64,000 nucleotides of DNA from Capsicum annuum (lineage: Eukaryota > Streptophyta > Magnoliopsida > Solanales > Solanaceae). Every line of letters starts with the position of its first letter. Positions within the stretch are counted from its first letter, which is position 1. A model generated the notes under the pieces. The model was not told where the DNA came from, did no database searches, and was given only the letters and a program-made list of their open reading frames with translations. The DNA lies in contig NC_061115.1 of assembly GCF_002878395.1 (NCBI RefSeq), forward strand, positions 217,290,321 through 217,354,320, written 5' to 3'. The translations under genes and the position numbers were made by a program. Of the stretch, positions 1 through 9,511 are shown piece by piece.

Positions 1-459
1 TTATCTACATGGTTCTCTCTGTTATGATTAAAACCGCCAAAACCCAACAGTCTTCTTCTTCGAAAGGCTGACAGACCTTTCCCATTAGTACAAAACTTCT
101 ATATCAGTACGTTTCTCCAAATCACAGTTTCCTCACGTTTCAACTTCCTTCTCATTCCTCTTAAATATGCCTCTTATTTTCTCTTCCATCTCCAGTTTTT
201 TTCAACCTCTGAAAATCCAACAAGCTATGGTGTATTCCTCCCCCTCTCCTTCCTCCACAAAATCTACTACTAATCCTTAAAAAAAAATTATTCTTCACCC
301 AAACATCACTTTAGCTTCACTTATCCGACCCTAAATTTCTCTCAAATTATCTGATTTTCCATTGTTCAAAACTTTACCACAACTCTTCTCTCACTCCTCT
401 TTCAAACCCTCACTTTTTTCAAAACCCTTACTACTACTTGTGGTTTCTCTTCAGATCCT

Positions 460-1960
460 TGATCGAGATGACGTTCCTATTGCTCACCTTATCCCTAGAA
501 GGTAAAGATCAACTCTAAAATGAAAACCATCTTTTCTCACTATTAATGTTGATGCCGATACTCAGGTACAATCTTCTCCCATCATCCATTCAACTCGAAC
601 TCTACATACTCGGGGAAAGAAACAACGGGAAGATGCTTATTTGGAAGAGGCACTTAGGGAAAGTAAAAAAAAATGAGTAGTGTCTACTGCTTCTCTCCCA
701 TGTGATCCCTCTCCTGATATTCTCCTTCTCTCCAAATGAAAACAAAAGCATATTATAGCTAAAACCTCAAAGCCCTCATTCTCTCATAAATTGTCCTCCT
801 CTCCCACTCCCAAAGCCTCCTCATCCTCAAAATCCACTGTCAAAGCTTCTACTATAAAAGTCTCTACTGGTAAAGGGTCAACCTCTTCTAAAGATTCTAT
901 AAACTCTACTTCACTTCCAAATAAACAAGTTCCCAAGCCTATTTCTTCTAACCCATCTTACACAAATTCAGACTCTCTTCCTGATACTCCTTATGTTCCT
1001 TCTACTTCCATTGATTCTGATAGTGATATTCATGTTGATACTGCTCAAACCATGCTCTGCACTTTCAGAAATGAAAGATGGCTAGAGGTAGAGTTGTCAC
1101 TGCCTTTGGGGGTTCTGATATAGATATGTTAGTTTCAAAATTGAGAGCTTAGGGGTAGTCGTACTTGTTTCTGCAAAGTGATCATCAAAGAAGGTTTGGT
1201 ATAAATGAGGTATATGAGTTTTATACAAATAGAGTTGTGATTGGAGAAATGATCTCAACCACTGTTCATGGAAAACCATCAATCTTTATTCTGCTAATCT
1301 TGGTAGAATTCTTAGTGTTCCTACTGGAGGTTGGGGTCATTATATGAAGGGATCCTGGCCACCTCTTGATAATCTTCCACAGTTCTTGATATCTATAGAA
1401 AATTCTCTGGGAATCCTCTTCTTTTTCTCATTGTAGGGTGATAAAAAATAAGATGTCCCCTCTCTATCAGTTTATTTTGATGTGGTTCACAAAATGATCT
1501 TGCCCAGGCAGGAAAGGCACACAGTTGCAAGTTTTCTTGATCTTACCTTGATGTAACTATTGGATTCTGAGATTCCAATAGACCTTCCTCTACTCATCAT
1601 TAAGCATATGCAAAGGGTACTTGCCAAAGATACAAATGGTCATGATCTACCCTACCAGTTCTGGCTTGCATCTCTTTTCAATGATTTTTGTGTACTGGTC
1701 CTTGCAGACTACTAAGGATGTGATTGGACAAGTGAACCATGATAGGTTACCTACTGCTATGAGACATGTAGAAAACCCTATGCAAAAGTTGAGAAATGCC
1801 TTAGAGGCAAAGTAGGGTGAGCTGGAGGTTGCACAGGCTGCATTGAAGGCTACCCAGACTATTCATGAAGATGAAAAGAGGGTCCTTGAAGCTCAAATTG
1901 CTTCTCTCACAATCACCTATGATAAGGAATGAACATAAAATGCTGATATCATTAGGAATT
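460..1960 (+). pseudogene. Broken 'putative plant transposon protein' ORF (Transposase_32-like)
   Basis: I recognise the order of a protein common in solanaceous repeats. First comes a DDDVPIAHLIPRR-like start (about 465-505). A Ser/Thr/Lys-rich low-complexity stretch follows (791-1060). Then there is a conserved block with a VYEFYTN motif (about 1210-1230) and a GRILSVPTGGWGHY-like piece (about 1305-1345). A Glu/Lys/Gln-rich coiled-coil-like tail (about 1800-1930) ends near 1975. The pieces fall in different frames and are separated by stops, for example near 670, 738 and 1150, so no intact protein can be made. The function of the family (PF20167-type) is unknown. The identification is from memory of motif order. 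Confidence 0.5.
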
Positions 1961-2409
1961 TGACCTCCCTTATCCCCTCCACCTCCTCTAATTAAAATCC
2001 TTCTTTGTCCCTTAGGCCTTTTCACTATGTTGTTCTTCTGTCTAACTTTTTTCTCTTTTTGTTTTACTGGGTAATGATAATTGTATCTATTTTTTTTGTG
2101 CATGAAATGGACCTTTTTTCATTCACTTGATCTACTTCTGGTTAATTCAATGCATAGTTATCTCTTTCTCTGAGTCTTGCTTGTTTTAGTGATATCCCAG
2201 TAGCCATGAATTATTAAACAATTTTCACTTGATGGCTCAACTTTTCGATGATGTCAAAAGGGGGAAGAATAGATTATACAATTCTTATAACTCAATTGGA
2301 CTAACCTGTTTCATTCTACTGTGATTCTGTTATTTAATTCCTTCTTGAGTATGTTAGGATTTTGTGATGTTAAAGCTACTATGGTTGCCAACATCAAAAA
2401 AGGAGAATT

Positions 2410-3263
2410 TGTTAAGGCATGAGGAGTTTTGATGATAGACATGTGAATGAAACGTGTTATAGAAAATGGTCCATTCAAGTGAAATAGTCTAGCTGGCACA
2501 AGAGTTTGGATGATATGATTCTGCACTCAAGACAAGCATAGATAACATTGATCACATAAAAAGCTGAGTCAAACAAGAACTCTTGAAGAAGTCAAGTTGA
2601 TCAAGGAGTTCAGTAAGAAGAGGATTTGAAGTAAAAAAGTCCTATCAAATCTAGGATAGGTGAGGTAGCAGCAAAAGGAAAAGAGTTAACTGATAGAGTT
2701 CTACTGAAGAAAGAATTGAACATCAAAAAGGACTCTATCATAGGTTGGCTTAAATACAACAAATGTGACTCAAATCCAATACTCACGCACACACTAAAAA
2801 GTTAATCAACAATCAGTATATCAGTTCACATACTTGAAGAAGAACCTAGTCTCTTACTTAGTAGGTCATAAACTGTGTAGTAGGTAGGTTCTTTGTATTG
2901 TAATGAGTCCTTGATTCTAGTCTCAGTAATCTATAAACTGAGTTAGGAGTTGTTGTCTACAAGTTTGGAAACTCGAAGACTTGGGAACACTTATCTTGGG
3001 AAGATTAGTGTTTTTGTAGTGATAGGAGTTAGAAGTTTTAATTCCTAGTTTATATGAAGTCTTGTAATTTTGTTGATTGTTGAGGCTCAAGAATTTTAGT
3101 GAAGTTTAGGTTAAATCCTGTAGAGGTACAGGTCATGGTTTTTACACCTTTCTTGAACTGGGTGTTTTCCACATAAAAACACTGTGTTCAGTTTTTACTT
3201 CTGTGAACCACGTTTACTTACATGTTCCACAGATAGGCAATTAGTAGGACGCGTACTCTAACA
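2410..3263 (+). repeat. 3' LTR of the left-edge element
   Basis: Begins TGTTAAGGC directly after a purine-rich tract (about 2395-2409) that follows a 'catcaaaaaaggagaa' string. It ends CTCTAACA. TG...CA termini, position 3' of the ORF and the polypurine tract support an LTR of 854 bp. The second LTR is not in the window, so the ends cannot be checked against a partner. Confidence 0.6.
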
Positions 3264-3445
3264 TGAGCCATTTCTAATAGTTCGATGACATATTTGTGCC
3301 TTTTCTCATATAGATACAATCAGCTCAAACACTTTTAAGAATAGGATAAGCTACATACGTAATCCAAAAGTTCTTGAAATAGATAAGAGGCATCAAGAGC
3401 AATTGGAACATGAAAAACTTCAATCGTATAGTTTATAGATCTCAC
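3264..3445 (-). pseudogene. Ty1-copia reverse transcriptase scrap
   Basis: On the minus strand one frame reads YEKRHKYVIELLEMAHV. This resembles the segment after the copia RT palm, where families read 'SQxKYxxDLLExAxM'. The fragment is about 60 codons, contains a stop, and is cut on its left by the LTR that ends at 3263. It is too short to assign a lineage. Confidence 0.35.
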
Positions 3446-3606
3446 AATGCCTTTTTTCCATTTAAAAGTATATTTTATATTGGACAAAATTGTAATTCAA
3501 ATTATTTTTTACTATTTAAAATTGACTAGAATTTTATTTATCAAAATTTTCCTTATTTGAAGTGTATAAAATCCTAAAATTTAGGAGCTTAAGATTAATT
3601 ATTATT

Positions 3607-3657
<51 letters not shown>

Positions 3658-4298
3658 ATAGAAGCAGATCAAATTTTATTTTATCCCCGTTTGTCTGTTA
3701 AAAATTGAACGAAAAGATGTGAAAACTTCAAAAGTAGTTGGCTTTGTTTTGTAGAGCTCATGTTATTAATTTGATTAACAAATTATGATATTATTTCTTC
3801 TATCAATATTGAATATCCATATTTTATGAAATTTATTGTTAGCACAAAAAATTTTATGAAATTTTAAGACTATGTTTTCCTTATTAAAATATTTTAGTAA
3901 TTTCTTGAAAATATTTTTTCATGTTTTAAAAAACTATTTATGAATAATATGAATACGCGGTTGATAAATAAAATCTTGAAGATAAGTTAACTTTACAGGT
4001 CTTCTTTTGTTTAATCGATTCAGTTAATAAGTAGAAAAACAAGTTTTGATTCATTGAAGTAAAGAATTCAAGACATCCAATCAAGGTGGAGGGACTAATT
4101 ATTCCAGTACCTTTATGTATATTGGTTTGCAGCTTAGGTACTTACCAATATGATTTGGAGACTAAATGTCAAATTCGGCAAGTGCTTTGATGTCTAACAT
4201 ATGATAGAGATTAAGATGAATAAATATTTTATCAAGTATATTCTCTCATGAAAGAATTTTTTTCTTTTTGTATATAATTTGAAAGCTTGATGTCAGAC
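3446..4298. other. AT-rich intergenic stretch, no gene seen
   Basis: Very AT-rich DNA with many in-frame stops on both strands. The only clear structures are an (AT)n microsatellite (about 3611-3654) and, at the right edge, a Helitron 3' terminus. Much of this stretch could be the body of that Helitron, but I could not find its 5' end. Confidence 0.5.
3611..3654. repeat. (AT)n microsatellite
   Basis: About 22 uninterrupted AT dinucleotides inside AT-rich DNA. Confidence 0.95.
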
Positions 4299-4327
4299 AT
4301 ACGTGCAACGCACGTATCCTATACTAG
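4299..4327 (+). mobile_element. Helitron 3' terminus
   Basis: Perfect 8-bp stem ATACGTGC / GCACGTAT with loop AAC (4299-4317), followed 6 bases later by CTAG and then a T (4324-4328). Helitrons end in a short GC-rich hairpin about 6-12 bp before CTRR and insert between A and T, so this fits the rule exactly. The 5' terminus (TC after an A) was not located, so the size of the element is unknown. A second terminus with the same design lies at 49766. Confidence 0.6.
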
Positions 4328-4329
4328 TA

Positions 4330-7225
4330 ACTAAAATAACATGTAATGGACTAAAAAACCATGTCTGTCATATGTAATTCAAGGGATTGAGTAAAAACTG
4401 AAATACGTAGTTCAATTATACATTTGGAAGAAATAAGTACAAGTAGTAGCTAGCATTCATGTCTCTCTTACACTCATCAAATGATAACAAAGAAGAACAA
4501 TAAAATAGAGAGGCAACCTATGAAACAGACAGTAACGGCAAAACCAAGTGAATGTGATAAAGTAGCGAACATACCAGTTGTGAATGCAATTATAACTGCT
4601 AACATTGACAAGCACAGAAAAATAATTGCGCGATTACAAGGCTTCTCTATATGTTTATGTTGAAGCTTTGTACTTACATTTTCCATGACAAAGTAGATGA
4701 ATATGGGAACATCTGAGCATGTGAAGGCAATGGCATCAGAAACAACAAATGCACGAAATGCTGTTTTCCTTGTTAGAATCGCCATCCCTTTATTAGAGCT
4801 ATCGGGGTTGCTCTCAAAACCTCCTGGCAATGTGATACCAGCGGCGAAAGTGACTGTCATTATCAAAGTGTCCACAACAATATGGATTTGAGATACTTTC
4901 ATAATACTTTCGACTTCTGTTTGATCTGCCTTTTCAGCTTTATCGTGATCATTTTCCCTCAGTCGCATTTTGACTCCTGTTCCCGTTTCTGCATTTGGAT
5001 TCTGCATGTACTCGTACTTCCGCTTTACCTCAAAGTCTCATTTTCCAAATCGGCCAATGCTACACAAATCCTCCATCAATTTCTCCTATTTTCATCAATA
5101 GTACAGTTTATATTGAGTCATTATTATTCTACTCTTGCAACCACAAAATAACTTCAGTAGTTATCTGAAAATTTGTGGAACTAATTGTATTTGGACTAAA
5201 AGCTGAAGATAATTAGCATATAGTACGGAGGCATTTGAACTTGAAAAGGAGTATTTGGAGTTTTTTGGAACTACTTGTATTTGGACAAAAAGCTTAAGAT
5301 TTGAGAGTGAACGTGAACGACTCTTTCACTTGACAAAATCCGTAAACTAGTATTTCAATATTTCACCAGCATATACTCAAGCGCAACCAGTATTTGAAAA
5401 ACAAATGTGTGGCCGCTTACCTTCTTTGTTATCTCTGTGCATGATAATGCAATATGAAGTGGAGTCTGGTTTTCTTTGATAATTCACATCTTCTTTGCTC
5501 TAGTATGGTTTATTAATTCAGGCACATGGTTACCAGAGACAGCAAGCAAATAAAGAGGAGTGTTGCCGTCACGATCTGGCTCATCAACAAGGCTGTCGCA
5601 CTTATCAGAGTCTAATAAGGAGCAGACTACCTTGTCTTGAGTGTTCAATACGGAAACATGAAGAGCATTTTGATTGTTTCTGTTAAGCATATCGCGACAA
5701 TCAGGGCGGTGATTTAATAGCTTATTTATCATGCTTACGTCGCCTTCACTGGCTGCAATGTGAATCGCTTTCGTCCAATCATTTTCATTGCCTGCCAGAA
5801 GGTACACTAAGGATGTTTTCCATGCCAGCATATCAGAAACTACGGCTTCCACTCCTAATTTAACAGCATAGTGCAGTGAATTCCAACCCCATAAGTCAGG
5901 TTCCTCGCATAAAGGCTTATTCCATCGCCATAGTGATCTAATGCAATCTTGATGCGTCAACGGTCAACACGATAAATGTGCAAATAAAGTGTTAGATCAT
6001 ATCTCAAATATAGTTGCACAACAGGCATTACGAAACCATCAACAGAAATTGCAGATAAATATTTTTTAGAGTGGTTGCATAACAAGTGATCTGAATGCTA
6101 CATAAGTTGATTATAAGTTGATGCGGCTAATGAGAGGATCCTATTGAGATTATCTACATGATAATCCAAATCTATGTGGACGATGTTAATTATGGGAAAG
6201 TCAACTGAAGTTAGATACTGATACAGCAAATAACAAAAATTATACCTTCATGTTCATGAATTACTACTGCATGCAGCGGCGTTCTATTAGATGGACCTGC
6301 AGAATAAGTTGCTTTCTTGCAGTACTCCAAGATATTAATCAAAGCATCATGAAAACCATATTCAGCCGCCAAATATAGTGGTGTCTCCTGCGCATGGTTA
6401 GGCAGAAATTCAAATTCAGGATCTTCTTTCACCAAGAGCTAAACCACATCTAGATGTTGGCTCTGCACGGCCTTGTGCAGGGCTGTATCTCCACTAGCAT
6501 CAGTCATCATCATGACATGCAAGTAGGATCTCCACTAGGATCTTCTATGCGTGCAAGAGTGGTTTCATTTTTCTTATTTTGACAGAATAACACTGCCGGA
6601 GTAATCTTAAGGACTTCTCTCATGAAATGGGAGCGGCCATAGAGGGCTGTGACATGGAGGACCGTGTTTCCCTTTGGAGTGACTTGGTAGCCGTTTTCTT
6701 CATCCCTTTTCAAATGATCAGCAAGTAGAAAATTGGCATCTCCGATATTGCCTCTCATCGCAGCATTATACAAGGTCGGATCCATTCCTTATGATTTGGT
6801 GATTTATCCAAAATCCCCCAATGATAATCCTGTGAGTCCTTTGCTTTCTCTGATGAAACATTATTATAAAGGAAAAACTAATTAGATTCTTGAGGAATCT
6901 CAAAGAAGAAAGGGATCTGGTGCTTGCCTTGACCACAAGAAAGGGATTTAGATGTTTCCGTATTTCGCTTTCATGTCAAAATTGCAGGTGCTGAGTTTAG
7001 CAAGGGTTTTTTTGATGAGAAGTGTAAAGAAACATACTAGAATTAAAGCTCTAATCGTATTGGAGAGCCAGTGGTATATTTGATTTGAGACAGAAAAACT
7101 CCGATTGCACATCATATAGCTTACTCTAAAATAAGGTATCTTTAATAATGAAAACATTATACAAGATGAATTCATATTAATTTTGAAACAAGATGTTGAT
7201 GACATGTCTATCACTCAAGAACATT
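4330..7225. repeat. Segmental duplication, unit 1 (ankyrin gene plus flanks)
   Basis: This block is closely similar to 9512-12200 in the same order. It holds the 3' flank (the 'ataacatgtaatggactaaa' string at 4337 and 9520), all exons and introns of the ankyrin-PGG gene, and the 5' flank up to about 7220. The two copies are about 5.2 kb apart, head to tail, so the gene was duplicated in tandem. The intervening 7226-9511 is mostly SINE and MITE material and unit-specific DNA. Confidence 0.75.
4477..6785 (-). pseudogene. ACD6-like ankyrin repeat / PGG-domain protein, copy 1 (decayed)
   Basis: Family role: plant ANK-PGG membrane proteins such as ACD6 act in salicylic-acid-linked defence. That is family knowledge and is not shown here. 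Likely exons on the minus strand are 6785-6246 (ankyrin repeats, start MDPTLYNAAMRGN), 5947-5421 (more ankyrin repeats with AIHIAASEG and DGNTPLYLLA motifs) and 5095-4477 (PGG domain). Donors GTATAA and GTAAGC are visible. The PGG domain has MTVTFAAGITLPGGF, FVVSDAIAFT and three or four hydrophobic membrane segments, ending in a hydrophobic tail. Damage: compared with copy 2, exon 1 has an internal deletion near 6560 that shifts frame and gives stops around 6505-6515. A TGA falls in exon 2 (about 5485) where copy 2 has a Ser codon. Another TGA falls at the start of exon 3 (about 5050) where copy 2 has Arg. Hence a pseudogene. Confidence 0.85.
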
Positions 7226-7317
7226 ATAAAAAAGATTGAAGATTAGAGCTTCTTAAGTACCAAAGTGAATGTCAATTCTCCAAAAGAAAAGATTGCAATG
7301 TAAAGCATCGTAGCTAT

Positions 7318-7380
7318 GTGTAGGGTCAGGGGGAGAGGACCAGACCACAGGGGTCTATGAGTAAGAAAGTGTGTATAATA
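7318..7380 (-). repeat. SINE fragment (TS/SolS-like)
   Basis: The reverse complement carries the 'gtcctctccccctgaccct' region found in solanaceous SINE bodies. Only about 60 bp remains. Confidence 0.4.
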
Positions 7381-7664
7381 CTACGTTAAAAAGAGTTTTT
7401 CTTGCGAAGAAGATTGTGATTCTTCTGTCGAAATAAAGATAAATAGTTTGATTTGATATTTTCAAAGAATCGACTAAGGAAATCTTATTTTTCATATATC
7501 GAAAACAAGAAATATTCATATGTTAGTTAAACCAAAATTTGGATTGTACAAATTTGGATCCATTTTCTTTTCATTTTTTCCTTTTTGTTTTGGATTTTGG
7601 TATTTATAAATATTTCAAATTATGATCTTGTGTGTCCTTTATTATATTATCATCGAAATATTCC

Positions 7665-7842
7665 TGACATGGGAAAAATTTCTGTCATGTGACCTCCAGG
7701 TCACGGGTTCAACTCTTGGAAACAGCTTCTTGTAGAAATGTAAGTTGAGGTTGCGTAAAATAGATCCTTGCGCTCGGGTCCTTCCCCGGACCCTGCACAT
7801 AGCGGAAGTTTAGTACACCAGGCTTCCCTTTTTATTTTTTAG
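7665..7842 (+). mobile_element. SINE (TS/SolS-like)
   Basis: tRNA-derived SINE pattern: 'catgtgacctccaggtcacg' followed by GGTTCAACTCTTGG (B-box-like), then 'cagcttcttgtagaaatg', then 'ccttccccggaccctgcaca', 'tagcggaagtttagtacacc', and a T-rich end near 7842. This is the typical body of TS/SolS SINEs in tobacco, potato and tomato. The left (A-box) end is degraded. Confidence 0.65.
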
Positions 7843-7964
7843 AAATATTCTGTACACCACACAAACATTTTCCTTTGATAAAAAAGAAAAGCAAAGGTAT
7901 TTAATTTGTTCTTTGCTTTAATTGGAAACAAGGAGTTTGTTTAACTTTTTTCACAAGGCCATCA

Positions 7965-8115
7965 ATAAATGGTACCAGTAAACTCTGTCTATCAATGCTA
8001 GAACAGATGAGAAGAAATCACCCTAACATTTAGCTTCTAGTGAAAATTGAACCCGAGACTTCATAGGGCACAACAAATTTCATTGAACACTAGGCAACAC
8101 CTTTGGATGCTCCTA
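7965..8115 (+). mobile_element. Second SINE-type repeat
   Basis: Order seen: 'taccagtaaactctgtct', 'gaagaaatcaccctaacat', 'gaaaattgaacccgagactt' (B-box-like GAACCCGAGA), and 'cactaggcaacacctttgga'. A shorter relative with the same order lies at 23965-24115. The family is common in solanaceous genomes. I cannot name the exact family. Confidence 0.5.
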
Positions 8116-8169
8116 GGTGACATCTTTGAATTAATACTATAATTGTTTCTTTCATCCAGAGAAAGTAAT

Positions 8170-8320
8170 CCTGCTTGCGATGTTAGTTGTGGTGGAATCA
8201 CACGTAGAATCGGAGGGTAATGATCATGAGGACAGAGCTAGTCGAGATGAAAAATTAGTCGAAAACATTATGAAGGCAGCTCAAATGCATTTAGTTGTGG
8301 CAACTATCTATTAACGAAAT
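8170..8320 (+). pseudogene. PGG-domain remnant on the opposite strand
   Basis: A plus-strand frame reads ENIMKAAQMHLVVATIY preceded by GNDHEDRASRDEK. It matches the linker and start of the first PGG membrane segment in the neighbouring minus-strand copies (SIMKIAQIHIVV). It stops at a TAA near 8313. It is about 50 codons, with no ankyrin part. It is therefore a relic of a further copy in the inverted orientation. Confidence 0.6.
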
Positions 8321-8515
8321 ACTAATATTAACCATTATATAGAAAAAAAATAATAATATTAGAGTGCTCTTCTTGATGAATCTCCAAAATACAAAACTAA
8401 GTACAACTTTTTGCCTTTGACCCAAAGAAAGGCATTTGTTACCTAAACTTTGCCTTCATCAAAAGAAAGGGATAATTTCTTATTTGGGTTTTATGTTTTA
8501 TAATTTCATTTGAGA

Positions 8516-8831
8516 TAAGCATCTGGTACCTCCTGAACTATGACCAAAGTTGCTACGACATATCCCAACTTCATAGGGGTCCTATTACCCCTGAAATCAA
8601 TTCAAGTGTATTTTTGTCACCTTTTTGTGCTGAGGTGGAACCTTTATTACATAAAATAGGGGTCACGTCAAAGGTTCCATGTCAGATAAAAAGGTTGACA
8701 AAAGGTATCACGTCAGCTAAAAAAGTTGACAAAAATACACTAAAATTTAGTTCGGGGGTAATACAACACCTGTGAAGTTGGAGTGTGTTGTAGCAAATTC
8801 GGTCATAGTTCAGGAGGGTACTAGATGCTTT
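8516..8831. mobile_element. Fold-back MITE
   Basis: Long imperfect terminal inverted repeats of about 70 bp. The left arm, starting AAGCATCTGGTACC, is mirrored by the right arm when reverse complemented (AAGCATCTAGTACCC). Both arms continue with CTCCTGAACTATGACC and an AACTTCA block. Total about 315 bp, no coding capacity. I could not read an unambiguous target duplication. Confidence 0.7.
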
Positions 8832-9511
8832 ACTCATTTCATTTCATGAAACCACTATCTTGTAAGGCTATAGTTTGTCAGTATGAACATCTCCACCATT
8901 ATTTTCTATGAAGTAGAAAACCTTACTCCTAGGCAAGATTTTATGTTATGTCGAAAATAATTTCTATAATTATCTATTACTCTCTTGTTCTTAGATTATT
9001 ATAGTATTCTGTTATAGTTACTGTTCCTTTTTTTAACACTGCTTTGTCATGCTCTCTATGCCCTTGGAGTAACTACTAAAGTTGTTGCCATGTGACTCCA
9101 ACAGCCTCTGGCAAAACCACGACGTAAGGCTACATACAATACACCGTGCTGCTTTGAATTGTTTTTCCTTGCATTGAAGGTCCATCAAAATTTGGAAACC
9201 TCTTTGCCTCCCAATGTAGGGGTATATTGTTTTCGTTGTACCATGAATTATTTAGTGAAGGTACATTGGTTCTATAGCATTGTCGGTGACAAAAAATGAT
9301 TTACCGCGACCACTTACACTTTTAATAGAAGAAAATGATCTTACATAGATGTTATTGTCAAGAAAGGACCTTTTGCCTAACTCAACCTCAAAAGATAGCT
9401 CAAGAGGTGAGCGTTACCCAAGTCCATATAAGCAAACCACTAGACCATTCCTCAACCAATGTGGGACTTTTACCCACTCTAACAGTTATGTCTTGTGATA
9501 AAGGATGTATA
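8832..9511. other. Spacer between ankyrin duplicates
   Basis: No gene seen apart from the SINE piece. The right part (about 9160-9310) has a close relative at 27940-28170, next to the third PGG copy. This includes a shared 'accatggattatttagtgaa'-type string and the 'acattggktctatagcattg' string. The spacer therefore travelled with the gene when the cluster was duplicated. Confidence 0.55.
9054..9145 (+). repeat. SINE fragment
   Basis: Contains 'cccttggagtaactactaaa' and 'gttgttgccatgtgactcc', then a degraded body ending 'tacaatacaccgtg'. This is the 5' half of a TS/SolS-type SINE including the A-box side that the copy at 7665 lacks. Confidence 0.5.

Larger units (their letters stand above)
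1..3263 (+). mobile_element. LTR element of the 'plant transposon protein' type, 3' portion
   Basis: This is the 3' part of an LTR element on the plus strand. Seen: degraded coding sequence at about 460-1960, a 3' untranslated stretch, a purine-rich tract just before 2410, and an LTR that starts TGTTAAGG and ends CTAACA at 3263. No reverse transcriptase or integrase is visible, so it may be a large non-autonomous element. The 5' LTR is not seen and probably lies left of base 1. The element abuts a Ty1-copia scrap on its right, which suggests it inserted into an older copia copy, but the left flank needed to prove a target duplication is outside the window. Confidence 0.6.

Noticed and set aside
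7665..7842. tRNA gene from the A/B-box-like sequence
   Set aside because: Only the B-box side is recognisable, no cloverleaf can be drawn, and the body matches the known SINE layout.
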